Of a stretch of DNA of 64,000 nucleotides, positions 55,600-63,291 are shown one piece after another. A model generated the notes under the pieces. The model was not told the origin of the DNA. It did not search any database and worked only from the letters and a program-made list of their open reading frames with translations. The stretch's first letter is position 1; every line of letters starts with the position of its first letter. Source of the DNA: DATLGB01 sp038232275 (GTDB lineage: Bacteria > Actinomycetota > Thermoleophilia > Solirubrobacterales > Solirubrobacteraceae); contig JBBSIC010000009.1 in the NCBI GenBank assembly GCA_038232275.1, positions 1 to 64,000 of the forward strand, read 5' to 3'. The translations under genes and the position numbers were made by a program.

Positions 55600-56591
55600 A
55601 TGCGCGAGCTGGGCAGGCTCGTGTCGCGGGCGGGGGCGGGATCCTCGGAGGGCCCGTCGACGTTGACGCGCTCGCCGACGACATACAGCGGCCGGTGCTT
55701 GACCTCGTCGTAGATGCGCCCGACGTACTCGCCGATCAGTCCCACGGTGATCAGCTGGATGCCCCCGAGCAGCAGGATCGCGATCAGCGTCGAGGAGACG
55801 CCGGGCACGAACTGGTCGGTGATGCGGGCCACGATCGTCAGCGGGATGCACAAGAACGCGAGAATCGAGCAGAGAAAGCCGAAGAACGTCGCGAGCTGCA
55901 GCGGCGCGTGCGAGAACGACGAGATCGCGTCCAGCGAGAAGTGCAGCATCTGCGAGAAGGAGAACTTCGTCACTCCGGCGTAGCGCGCGTCGCGGGCGTA
56001 GGAGACGGCGGTCTGGCGGAAGCCGACCCAGACCGTCATTCCGCGCAGGAAGCGGTTGCGCTCGGGCATCGCCAGCAGGACGCGCAGGGCGCGCCGGTCC
56101 ATCAGCCGGAAGTCGCCGGAGTCCGGCGTGAGCTCCATGCGCGTCAGCCGCGCGAAGACGCGATAGAACCAGTAGGCGGTCGCCAGCTTCAGCCGCGTCT
56201 CCCCGGCGCGCGACTCGCGCACGGCGTAGACGATCTCGGCGCCGGCGCGCCACTGGTCGAGCATCGCGAGGATCAGCTCGGGCGGATCCTGCAGGTCGCC
56301 GTCGAGCATCACGACGACGTCGCCGCGCGCGTGCTCGAGGCCCGCCGTCAGCGCGGCCTGGTGGCCGAAGTTGCGCGAGAGCGCGATCACCTTCACGCGC
56401 GGGTCGGCGGCCGCGAGGCGCCGCAGGTGCTCGCCCGTGGCGTCCACGCTGCCGTCGTCGACGAGCACGAGCTCGAGCTCGTGGCCGTCGAGCGCCGCGA
56501 CGACCCGCTCGTAGAAGGCGACGACCGTCTCCTCCTCGTCGAACAGGGGCGCGACGACGCTCAGCAGGCGTAGCGTCCGTGTCTCGCTCAT
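55596..56591 (-). CDS. Polyprenyl-phosphate glycosyltransferase (GtrB/ArnC-like GT2)
   Basis: The 331-residue protein has LLSVVAPLFDEEETVVAFYE, LELVLVDDGSVDATGEHLRR, SRNFGHQAALTAGLEHARGD, VVVMLDGDLQDPPELI (the DGDLQDP signature) and two C-terminal membrane helices (LATFFGFLCSILAFLCIPLT and LIAILLLGGIQLITVGLIGE), followed by YVGRIYDEVKHRPLYVV. This is the GtrB/ArnC/DPMS layout: it attaches a sugar to undecaprenyl phosphate at the cytoplasmic side. ATG 56591 has TACCAT eight bases upstream. It is followed by the FAD-protein gene. Confidence 0.92.
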   Translation of the reverse strand: MSETRTLRLLSVVAPLFDEEETVVAFYERVVAALDGHELELVLVDDGSVDATGEHLRRLAAADPRVKVIALSRNFGHQAALTAGLEHARGDVVVMLDGDLQDPPELILAMLDQWRAGAEIVYAVRESRAGETRLKLATAYWFYRVFARLTRMELTPDSGDFRLMDRRALRVLLAMPERNRFLRGMTVWVGFRQTAVSYARDARYAGVTKFSFSQMLHFSLDAISSFSHAPLQLATFFGFLCSILAFLCIPLTIVARITDQFVPGVSSTLIAILLLGGIQLITVGLIGEYVGRIYDEVKHRPLYVVGERVNVDGPSEDPAPARDTSLPSSRI

Positions 56592-56599
56592 CGCAGGGG

Positions 56600-56605
56600 A
56601 TGGTA
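56600..56605 (-). promoter_or_regulatory. -10 box (TACCAT) of GtrB-like gene
   Basis: Minus-strand TACCAT ends eight bases before ATG 56591. The divergent methyltransferase has TAGCTT at 56638-56643, nine bases before ATG 56653. Confidence 0.5.
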
Positions 56606-56637
56606 CGTGGCGCCGCGGCCACCTCCCGTGCGTCCAC

Positions 56638-56643
56638 TAGCTT
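56638..56643 (+). promoter_or_regulatory. -10 box (TAGCTT) of methyltransferase 56653
   Basis: TAGCTT ends nine bases before ATG 56653; no ribosome site is visible. Confidence 0.4.
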
Positions 56644-56652
56644 GGCGCGCCG

Positions 56653-57447
56653 ATGCAGCGTGTGTCCCCCGACGTCTACGACCGCGAGTACTTTTTGTCG
56701 AACACCTGCGAGGGGGCGGACGAGTTCCACGCCGGGCGCGGCCTGTCGCCGCTGAAGGCCCGCCAGGTCGCCCACCTGGACCCCGGCCCGGGCCGGCGGG
56801 TGCTCGACCTGGGCTGCGGGCGCGGCGAGGTGCTGCTGGCGTGCGCGCAGCGCGGGGCGCGCGTGGCCGGCCTGGACTACGCGGCCGCCGCCGTCCAGAT
56901 CAGCCAGGACACGCTGGCCGGCGCCGGCGGGGATCCCGAGATCGTCCGCGGCGACGTCACGCGCCTGCCCTGGGCCGACGGGAGCTTCGATGCCGTCCTC
57001 AGCGGCGACGTGATCGAACACCTCGTCCCCGCCGACGCCCAGGCGATGCTGCGCGAGGCCCACCGGGTGCTCAAGCCCGGTGGCCGGCTCGTCGTGCACA
57101 CCGCGCCGAACCGCCTCTTTCTGCTGGTGACGTGGCCGCTCGCGCGCTGGCCCCTGCTGCTCGCCGGCCACCGCGACACGGTGACGGCGCTCGAGGTCTG
57201 GATCGCCGCAAGCAAGAGCTATCACGTCAACGAGCAGTCGCTCTTCGGCCTGCGCCGGGCCCTGCGCCGCGCCGGGTTCGCCCGGCCGACCGTCTGGATC
57301 GACCCGAACATCGTGCGCGACGGCAGCCACCACACGACGGAGGGCCTGCGCGGCAGCTGGATGATCCGCGCTGGCCAACGCGTCGCGGGGCTGCGCCCCG
57401 TCCGCCTGCTGGCGGGCAACGACCTCTGGGCGGTCGCGAAGCGGTGA
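56653..57447 (+). CDS. Class I SAM-dependent methyltransferase
   Basis: The 264-residue protein has VYDREYFLSNTCEGADEFHA, RRVLDLGCGRGEVLLACAQR, VAGLDYAAAAVQISQDTLAG and DAVLSGDVIEHLVPADAQAM, then RLVVHTAPNRLFLLVTWPLA. The start VYDREYFLS is typical of glycan-cluster methyltransferases. It belongs to a two-gene unit with the next methyltransferase (4-bp overlap). Acceptor unknown; two methyl transfers to the same glycan are possible. Confidence 0.87.
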   Translation: MQRVSPDVYDREYFLSNTCEGADEFHAGRGLSPLKARQVAHLDPGPGRRVLDLGCGRGEVLLACAQRGARVAGLDYAAAAVQISQDTLAGAGGDPEIVRGDVTRLPWADGSFDAVLSGDVIEHLVPADAQAMLREAHRVLKPGGRLVVHTAPNRLFLLVTWPLARWPLLLAGHRDTVTALEVWIAASKSYHVNEQSLFGLRRALRRAGFARPTVWIDPNIVRDGSHHTTEGLRGSWMIRAGQRVAGLRPVRLLAGNDLWAVAKR

Positions 57448-58340
57448 GCGCGCTGTGCGCCGCCTGCGGCGCCGGATCCCTGCGGATGGCGTTCCGCGTC
57501 GGGCGCCCGCTCGGCGAGCAGGGCCTGATCCCGACGACCGACGCCTACGGGACCGCGCTGGACGACATCGTCAGCTGCCCGGCCTGCGGGCACAAGCAGA
57601 TCGCCCACAAGCCGTCCGAGGTCGAGTTGCTCACGCTCTACGTCGGCGCGCGCGCCGACCACTACGTCGAGGAGGAGACGGGCCAGCTGCACACCGCGCA
57701 CGCGACACTCGCGCAGATCGAGCGCCACGTCGCGCGCGGCCGGCTGCTGGACCTCGGCTGCTGGGTCGGCTACCTGCTCGCCGCGGCGCGCGACCGCGGC
57801 TGGGAGGTCACCGGGGTCGAGCCGTCGGCCTTCGCCGCGCAGTTCGCGCGCGAGCGGCTGGGGCTGCCGATCATCGAGGCGGGCCTGCTGACCGCCGAGC
57901 TGCCGCCGGGCAGCTTCGACGCGATCGTCCTCGGCGACGTTCTCGAGCACCTGACCGACCCGCTCGCCGCCCTCGGCCACGTAGCGACGCTGCTCGCGCC
58001 GGGCGGCGTCCTGTACCTGACCCTCCCCGACGCCGGCAGCCGCCTGGCCCGCGCCATGGGGAAGCGCTGGTGGTCGGTGATCCCCACCCACGTCCAGCAC
58101 TTCTCGCGCCACAGCGTCCGGACGCTGCTGGACCGAGCGGGCTACGAGACCCTCGAGATCTCGACGGCGCCCAAGACCTTCAGCGTCCGCTACTACCTCT
58201 GGCGCATCGGCGGCTACTCGCCCGCGGTCTCGAACGCGCTGATCCGCGCCGCCGCCGCGGTCCGCCTCGCCGACCGCCTGTGGACGCCGGACTTCCGCGA
58301 CCGCATGGCCGTTGTCGCCCGCGGCCCCGGGCTCGTCTAG
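57444..58340 (+). CDS. SAM-dependent methyltransferase with N-terminal zinc ribbon
   Basis: The 298-residue protein starts with C5/C8 (LCAACGAG) and a further pair in IVSCPACGHKQIAH, a zinc ribbon. The methyltransferase domain has RLLDLGCWVGYLLAAARDRG, VTGVEPSAFAAQFARERLG and DAIVLGDVLEHLTDPLAALG. TLPDAGSRLARAMGKRWWSV and PTHVQHFSRHSVRTLLDRAG close the pattern of this class. It resembles 35193-36080 in layout. GTG 57444 overlaps the previous stop by 4 bp. Confidence 0.86.
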   Translation: MSALCAACGAGSLRMAFRVGRPLGEQGLIPTTDAYGTALDDIVSCPACGHKQIAHKPSEVELLTLYVGARADHYVEEETGQLHTAHATLAQIERHVARGRLLDLGCWVGYLLAAARDRGWEVTGVEPSAFAAQFARERLGLPIIEAGLLTAELPPGSFDAIVLGDVLEHLTDPLAALGHVATLLAPGGVLYLTLPDAGSRLARAMGKRWWSVIPTHVQHFSRHSVRTLLDRAGYETLEISTAPKTFSVRYYLWRIGGYSPAVSNALIRAAAAVRLADRLWTPDFRDRMAVVARGPGLV

Positions 58341-58410
58341 CCCATCCGTGCTGTGACGGGCGTGGCCGGAGCACGCGTGGCGCGAGGCGGGGAGCGCGAT
58401 ACGGCACTGG

Positions 58411-58803
58411 TCACACGGTGATCACGCGCAGGCTCGGCACCATGTCGAAGTCAGCGTCCTGGGTGAGCAAGTCGGCGTCGTGGGCAATCGCGGTGGCTGC
58501 GATCCAGGCGTCCTGAACGCCGAGTCGGCCGTGTCCGGCGGCTCGCATCTGCACCGTGAGCGTCGCAAAGGCTGACGCCACCTCACGATCGGCCGGCAGG
58601 GCGCTCACTTGCTCGGCAGCACGCAGCGTGCGCAGGCGAACTGCTCTCACGTGCGGTTCGGCGGCAGCGAGCACGCCCATCTCCAGCTCGGCGATCGTGA
58701 CGATCGAGACCGCGATCTGGAGCCCGTCGGGAAGTCGATCAAGCGGCCTGCCCACCTCTCGCGCGACGAAGAGCGAGGTATCGGCGATGGCTCGCAGACT
58801 CAC
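58411..58803 (-). CDS. vapC: PIN-domain ribonuclease toxin (VapC)
   Basis: The 130-residue protein shows AIADTSLFVAREVG (Asp), TIAELEMGVLAAAEP (Glu), GVQDAWIAATAIAHDADLL (Asp) and TQDADFDMVP (Asp), the PIN quartet. GTG 58803 overlaps the antitoxin stop by 4 bp. This module differs from the one at 53.5 kb in its antitoxin class. It lies between the glycan region and the proline catabolic genes. Confidence 0.88.
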   Translation of the reverse strand: MSLRAIADTSLFVAREVGRPLDRLPDGLQIAVSIVTIAELEMGVLAAAEPHVRAVRLRTLRAAEQVSALPADREVASAFATLTVQMRAAGHGRLGVQDAWIAATAIAHDADLLTQDADFDMVPSLRVITV

Positions 58804-59045
58804 AGATCCTCGAGCGTATCCGGCTGAAGCGCGGCGAGATCGTCTCGCAGACCGGGGTCGGCTGGGTGGGACAAGATGCGCGCGAAAAAGAGATCAGCCG
58901 CCAGCCACGTCGGGCGGTCCCCGAGCGGCACGATCTGGGCTACCGGGCGCCGATTGCTCTCCACCGTCAACGTCTCCCCTGCCTCCACGCGGCGCAGCAC
59001 ACCGCCCGTGTCGTTACGGAGGTCGCGGACTGAGATGACGCTCAT
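58800..59045 (-). CDS. Phd/YefM-family antitoxin
   Basis: The 81-residue protein has SVISVRDLRNDTGGVLRRVE, AGETLTVESNRRPVAQIVPL, the Phd/YefM DNA-binding fold, and a C-terminal part (LRDDLAALQPDTLEDL) for toxin binding. ATG 59045 is chosen over upstream ATGs because a TACCGT box ends seven bases before it and the family start follows at once. It forms an operon with the PIN toxin. Confidence 0.86.
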   Translation of the reverse strand: MSVISVRDLRNDTGGVLRRVEAGETLTVESNRRPVAQIVPLGDRPTWLAADLFFARILSHPADPGLRDDLAALQPDTLEDL

Positions 59046-59071
59046 GTCGCAGACGGTAGCACGAGTGCGAC
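59046..59071. promoter_or_regulatory. Promoter/operator of Phd-PIN module
   Basis: GTCGCA (59046-59051) and TGCGAC (59066-59071) form an inverted repeat that encloses the minus-strand -10 box TACCGT (59058-59053). Binding of the antitoxin here would block the start of a leaderless transcript. Confidence 0.5.
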
Positions 59072-59151
59072 ATATGCTGGGCGGCCGATGCTCGAGCGTC
59101 ACACGAGGCATCGGTGAGGGGCCTCGCCTGGATGGGTTCGGTGGAAGGAAC

Positions 59152-59157
59152 TACCGT
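59152..59157 (+). promoter_or_regulatory. -10 box (TACCGT) of proline dehydrogenase gene
   Basis: TACCGT ends eight bases before GTG 59166 and thus supports that start. Confidence 0.45.
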
Positions 59158-59165
59158 CCGCCGCC

Positions 59166-60530
59166 GTGGACGACGCGAGGCTCGAGCAGGAGTTGGACGC
59201 GGTCGGCCGCCGCCTGGCCGCCGCCCTGCCCTCCGCCGCGCACCACCCGCTGAAGGCCGTGGACGACCGCGCCATGGACCTCGCCTCCTCCGACCAGGAG
59301 CTCAAGGCCGCGCTGTTTCGCTTCGTCGACGTCGTCCCGGCCTGCCGCGACCTCGACGACCTCGCGCGCCACCTGACCGGCCTGCTCGACGAGGTCTCCG
59401 AGCCCCCACCGCCGATCTCCGCCGCCCTGAAGCTGGGGGGCAGCCGAGCCGGTCGCATGGCGCTGGGGGCCGCCGCCGCCGGCGGCGTCAGGCACATGGC
59501 GCACCGCTTCATCGTCGGCGAGTCGCCAAAGGCCGCGCTCGGCGAGCTGCGCAGCCTGTGGAGAGACGATGTCGCCGCGACCGTCGACCTGCTCGGCGAG
59601 GCGACCGTCACCGAGGCCGAGGCCCAGCGCTACGCCGCGCGCTGCGCGGAGGCACTCGCGGCGCTCGTGAGCGCGACGGCCGCCTGGCCGGCGCGGCCGA
59701 ACCTGGAGGCCGACTCGAGCGGGCCGCTCGCCCGCGCGAACCTCTCCGTCAAGGTCTCCGCCCTGACGCCGCTGCTGCGCGCCGACGCGCCGGAGCGGGG
59801 CCGCGCCGACGCCGCGACCCGGCTGCGCGAGCTGCTGCGCCAGGCGCGCGACCTGCGCGCCCACCTGCACATCGACATGGAGTCGCTGGACTCGCGCGAC
59901 ACCGTCACCCAGCTGATCCTCGACCTGCTCGCCGAGGAGGAGTTCCGCGCGGGGCCCTCCGCCGGCGTCGTGCTGCAGGCCTATCTGCGCGACAGCCCGG
60001 ACACGGCGGACCTCCTGCTCGACTGGGCTATGAATGGCCCCGGCGCCCGGCGCGCACAGCCGCTGACCGTGCGGCTGGTCAAGGGCGCCTACTGGGACCA
60101 CGAGATCGTGCAGGCCAGCCAGCACGGCTGGCCCGCCCCGGTCTTCGACGTCAAGGCCGACTGCGACCTGAACTTCGAGCTGCTGACGCGCCGCCTGCTC
60201 GACGCGCGCGGCCGCATGCGGGTCGCCGTCGCCTCCCACAACGTGCGCTCCATCGCCCACGCGATCGCCTACAACCGGCTCTCCGGCGGCGAGGATCGCG
60301 ACCTCGAGCTGCAGGTCCTGCGCGGCCTCGGCGACCCGCTGGCGGAGGCGATCGCGGCGCTCGGCCTGCGCGTGCGCGCCTACTGCCCGGTCGGCGACCT
60401 CGTCGCCGGCATGGCCTACCTTGTCCGCCGCCTACTCGAGAACACGAGCAACGACTCCTTTTTACACCAGCAGTCCCAGGGCGCGTCGCTGGACGCGCTG
60501 CTCGCCCGACCGGTGCCCTCGCCGTCATGA
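59166..60530 (+). CDS. Proline dehydrogenase (PRODH)
   Basis: The 454-residue protein is a TIM-barrel flavoenzyme: NLSVKVSALTPLLRADAPER, LHIDMESLDSRDTVTQLILD, VVLQAYLRDSPDTADLLLDW, VRLVKGAYWDHEIVQASQHG, VASHNVRSIAHAIAY and the C-terminal YCPVGDLVAGMAYLVRRLLE, ENTSNDSFL. It oxidises proline to P5C and gives electrons to quinone. It has the longer N-terminal part found in PutA-like proteins but lacks the DNA-binding domain. The P5C dehydrogenase gene overlaps by 4 bp, so the pathway is encoded by two genes instead of one putA. Confidence 0.93.
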   Translation: MDDARLEQELDAVGRRLAAALPSAAHHPLKAVDDRAMDLASSDQELKAALFRFVDVVPACRDLDDLARHLTGLLDEVSEPPPPISAALKLGGSRAGRMALGAAAAGGVRHMAHRFIVGESPKAALGELRSLWRDDVAATVDLLGEATVTEAEAQRYAARCAEALAALVSATAAWPARPNLEADSSGPLARANLSVKVSALTPLLRADAPERGRADAATRLRELLRQARDLRAHLHIDMESLDSRDTVTQLILDLLAEEEFRAGPSAGVVLQAYLRDSPDTADLLLDWAMNGPGARRAQPLTVRLVKGAYWDHEIVQASQHGWPAPVFDVKADCDLNFELLTRRLLDARGRMRVAVASHNVRSIAHAIAYNRLSGGEDRDLELQVLRGLGDPLAEAIAALGLRVRAYCPVGDLVAGMAYLVRRLLENTSNDSFLHQQSQGASLDALLARPVPSPS

Positions 60531-62083
60531 GCTTCAGCAACGAGCCCGTCCTCGAGCTGCGCCGCGCCCCCGTGCGCGCGGCGCTCGCAGACGCCCTGAC
60601 CGCGCTCGACGCCGAGCTGCCGCTGCGGGTGCCGGTGTGGATCGGGACGCAGCGGCGCACGGGGGACGACGTCGTCTCCGTCGACCCCTGCCACGCCGAC
60701 CGCGTCGTCGCCGTGGCCGCCGCGGCGACGCCTGACGAGGTCGGCGCCGCGCTCGAGGCGGCCCGCGAAGGCTTCCGCGTCTGGAGCGCGACGCCGGCGC
60801 AGGAGCGCAGCGCCGTCCTGCGCCGCGCGGCGGAGGTCCTGCGCGCGGGCCGGGCGCGCGCGGCCGCACTGGCCCTGCGCGAGGCGGGCAAGCCGTGGCC
60901 CGAGGCCGACGCCGACGTCTGCGAAGCGATCGACTTCCTCGAGTTCTACGCGCGCGGCGCACTCGAGCTCGACCGCGGTGTCGCGCTGCTGCAGGTCCCG
61001 GGCGAGCGCAACGAGCTGCGCTACGCGCCGCGCGGCGTCGTCGCGGTGATCGCGCCGTGGAACTTCCCGCTCGCGATCGCACTTGGCATGGCCGCCGCCG
61101 GCCTGGCCACCGGCAACGCGGTCGTGCTCAAGCCCGCCGAGCAGGCGCCGGGCTGCGCGCTGCTGCTGGCCGAGGCGCTGCTCGCGGCGGGCCTGCCGCC
61201 CGGCGTGTTCTCCCTGCTGCCGGGGTTCGGCGACGTCGGTGCGGCGCTGGTCGCCGACCCGCGCGTCCACACGATCGCCTTCACCGGCTCCAACGCCGTC
61301 GGCCTGGAGATCCTGCGCTCCGCCGCCGAGGTGCGCGACGGCCAGCACCATCTCAAGCGGGTCGTCGCCGAGATGGGCGGCAAGAACTGCGTCATCGTCG
61401 ACTCCGACGCCGACCTCAACGAGGTCGTCCCCGCGCTGGTCTCGAGCGCGTTCACCTACGCCGGCCAGAAGTGCTCGGCCGCCGCGCGCGTGCTCGTGCA
61501 CGAGACGATCCACGACGCGCTGGTGGACCGGCTCGCGGGTGCCGTCGAGCTGCTCGAGGTCGCCCCCGCCGAGCGGCTGTCGGTCGACGTCCCCGCGGTC
61601 ATCGAGGCCGAGGCGCTGGAGCGCCACGCCCGCTTCGCCGCGCTCGCCGCCGCGCAGGGACGCGTGGCCGCGCAGGTCACCGAGATCCCGGCGGGCGGCT
61701 TCTACGCACCGCCGACCCTCGTCTGCGACCTGCCCGCGGACTCCGAGATCCTGTCGTCCGAGGTCTTCGCGCCGCTGCTCGCCGTCGAGCGGGTGGACTC
61801 GATGTCCGACGCCTGCGACCGCGTCGACGCCTCGCCCTTCGCGCTGACCGGCGGCCTGTTCTGCCGCAACCCGGACGTCGTCGAGGACGTCATCCGCCGC
61901 TCGCCCGTCGGCAACCTGTACGTCAACCGCGCGATCACCGGCGCGATGGTCGGACGCCAGCCCTTCGGCGGCAACAAGCTCTCGGGCACCGGCACGAAGG
62001 CCGGCGGCCCGAGCTACCTGCTGCAGTTCGTCGAGCCGCGCGTCGTCAGCGAGAACACGATGCGTCACGGGCTCGTGGTGTGA
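60527..62083 (+). CDS. pruA: L-glutamate gamma-semialdehyde (P5C) dehydrogenase
   Basis: The 518-residue aldehyde dehydrogenase has GVVAVIAPWNFPLAIALGMA, NAVVLKPAEQAPGCALLLAE, the TIAFTGSNAVGLEIL NAD site, catalytic Glu in VVAEMGGKNCVIVDSDADLN and catalytic Cys in FTYAGQKCSAAARVLVHE. The ITGAMVGRQPFGGNKLSGTG end is typical of P5C dehydrogenases. It completes conversion of proline to glutamate. ATG 60527 is set by the 4-bp overlap with the dehydrogenase gene. Confidence 0.93.
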   Translation: MSFSNEPVLELRRAPVRAALADALTALDAELPLRVPVWIGTQRRTGDDVVSVDPCHADRVVAVAAAATPDEVGAALEAAREGFRVWSATPAQERSAVLRRAAEVLRAGRARAAALALREAGKPWPEADADVCEAIDFLEFYARGALELDRGVALLQVPGERNELRYAPRGVVAVIAPWNFPLAIALGMAAAGLATGNAVVLKPAEQAPGCALLLAEALLAAGLPPGVFSLLPGFGDVGAALVADPRVHTIAFTGSNAVGLEILRSAAEVRDGQHHLKRVVAEMGGKNCVIVDSDADLNEVVPALVSSAFTYAGQKCSAAARVLVHETIHDALVDRLAGAVELLEVAPAERLSVDVPAVIEAEALERHARFAALAAAQGRVAAQVTEIPAGGFYAPPTLVCDLPADSEILSSEVFAPLLAVERVDSMSDACDRVDASPFALTGGLFCRNPDVVEDVIRRSPVGNLYVNRAITGAMVGRQPFGGNKLSGTGTKAGGPSYLLQFVEPRVVSENTMRHGLVV

Positions 62084-62710
62084 TGGCTCGGCGGGAGCTG
62101 CTGGCGGGGGCGGCCGGGCCCGCGCTGGCGGGGCCGAATCCGGCGATGAAGCTGTAGTCCGTCGTGCTCCCCATATATCGACCAGCCGCAGCCGGTCCGG
62201 CACGATCCAGGACATGGTGCCGATCGCTTCACCCGGCTTCGGCAGCTGGTCCCCGAGGACGGGTGAGGCCAGCGCAGCCGTTGTGGCGGCGAGGGGAGAG
62301 CCGTTCGCAGTTTTCAAATGTCGTGACGCATTGGATCGCTGGCAGTTCGCGGGGCTGGCGTGGCTTGCCACTGCGGGCTGGGTGGGGAGGATCCGAGCCC
62401 GCACTCACTGCCCGAGCGTCGGCGAAGAGCGGGAGTGGTGGTCGTTTGTGGTGGCCAGGGCACCGCTCTGTGGCTTGGGCTCGCAGATCTCAGGCAGTTA
62501 ACGCTGCCAGACAGGTACAAGTGACGGCCACCCTCAGCCGGCGGAGCGCCGCGACGGCCGTTGTGGGGGTGACCGCCTACCGAGCCGCGGCCCACCCAGC
62601 CCGCCGCTCGAGTCGCGCTGCACGCCGAGACTCCTAGCGAATCAGTGACTCACCACACGAGTTTTCGACCCCTGGCAGGCCCGACAAGCTTCGGAAGTCG
62701 GGGCCGGCGC
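62084..62710. other. 627-bp stretch without a convincing gene
   Basis: Several open frames cross this stretch on both strands, but none has a promoter box, ribosome site or recognisable motif. The best are a 95-codon plus-strand frame at 62214-62501 and a minus-strand frame over 62200-62400. An ATG overlapping the pruA stop opens a 24-codon frame (MARRELLAGAAGPALAGPNP...). Local GC falls around 62310-62330 (GCAGTTTTCAAATG). The lower coding signal suggests decayed or regulatory DNA. Confidence 0.4.
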
Positions 62711-63282
62711 TCATCGCCTGAGCACTTGCCGCAGCGGTGGGCGGCGGAAGCTCTCCTGGCTGAAGGCGGCGTTGACGCCGACCAGCGCGGTCTCCGTCGC
62801 GAGCGTGATCAGGCCCAGCACGTTGAGGCGGCGCTTCGCCCGCGCCTGGCGGTCCGTCGCCCCGCGGCCGGGGTGTCGCCGTCGGTCAGGGGGACCGCGC
62901 CGTCGGGCGCCATGCGCGCGAAGCGCACGCCCTCGACGGCGGTGGCGATGCCGCTCAGCGCGACGGCGCCGAGCAGGACGTCGCGCGCGACGGCCAGGCG
63001 GCGCTCGGCGGAGCTCAGGCGCGGGTTGGCGGCCTCGGCGGCGCGCGCGCCGAGCCAGCCGGCCGTGACGGCGGCCAGCGACAGCGAGTTCACGGTGCCG
63101 TAGTGGCGCCAGGCCGCGTTTATGACCTTCCCGCGCTCGGCGGGGTCGGAGATCTCCGTGACGGCCGGGTGCAGGGCGATGCGGCCGTACAGGTTGCCGC
63201 CGAGCAGGCCGGCGAGGCCGACGTCGTGGGCGGCCCGGCCCACCTGGCTGGCGAGCAGGGGCGGGGGCAGCAGATCGGGCAT
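62711..63282 (-). pseudogene. Conserved small membrane-protein gene, frameshifted near its end
   Basis: The frame from ATG 63282 encodes HDVGLAGLLGGNLYGRIALH, a hydrophobic protein with about three helices (LAAVTAGWLGARAAEAANP, DVLLGAVALSGIATAVEGVR). After VPLTDGDTPAAG the frame becomes an Arg-rich tail and runs open to 62809. Adding one base to the G-run at 62860-62863 restores DRQARAKRRLNVLGLITLAT, ETALVGVNAAFSQESFRR and a stop at 62713-62711. That continuation is clearly better coding sequence. The full protein would have about 190 residues. I do not know its function. A sequencing slip in the homopolymer is as likely as a true mutation. Confidence 0.6.
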
Positions 63283-63291
63283 GCTCCGGGG

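Noticed and set aside
54238..57378. 1046-codon minus-strand frame
   Set aside because: Only the part up to ATG 55599 is coding; the rest is antisense to two methyltransferases or out of frame with the GtrB-like gene.
61456..61680. Short minus-strand frames inside pruA
   Set aside because: Antisense to conserved aldehyde dehydrogenase motifs; no promoter or motif.
62083..62157. 24-codon frame MARRELLAGAAGPALAGPNP... overlapping the pruA stop
   Set aside because: Too short and without motif; the coupled ATG may be chance. It could be a Tat-signal-like start of a lost gene, but nothing supports this.
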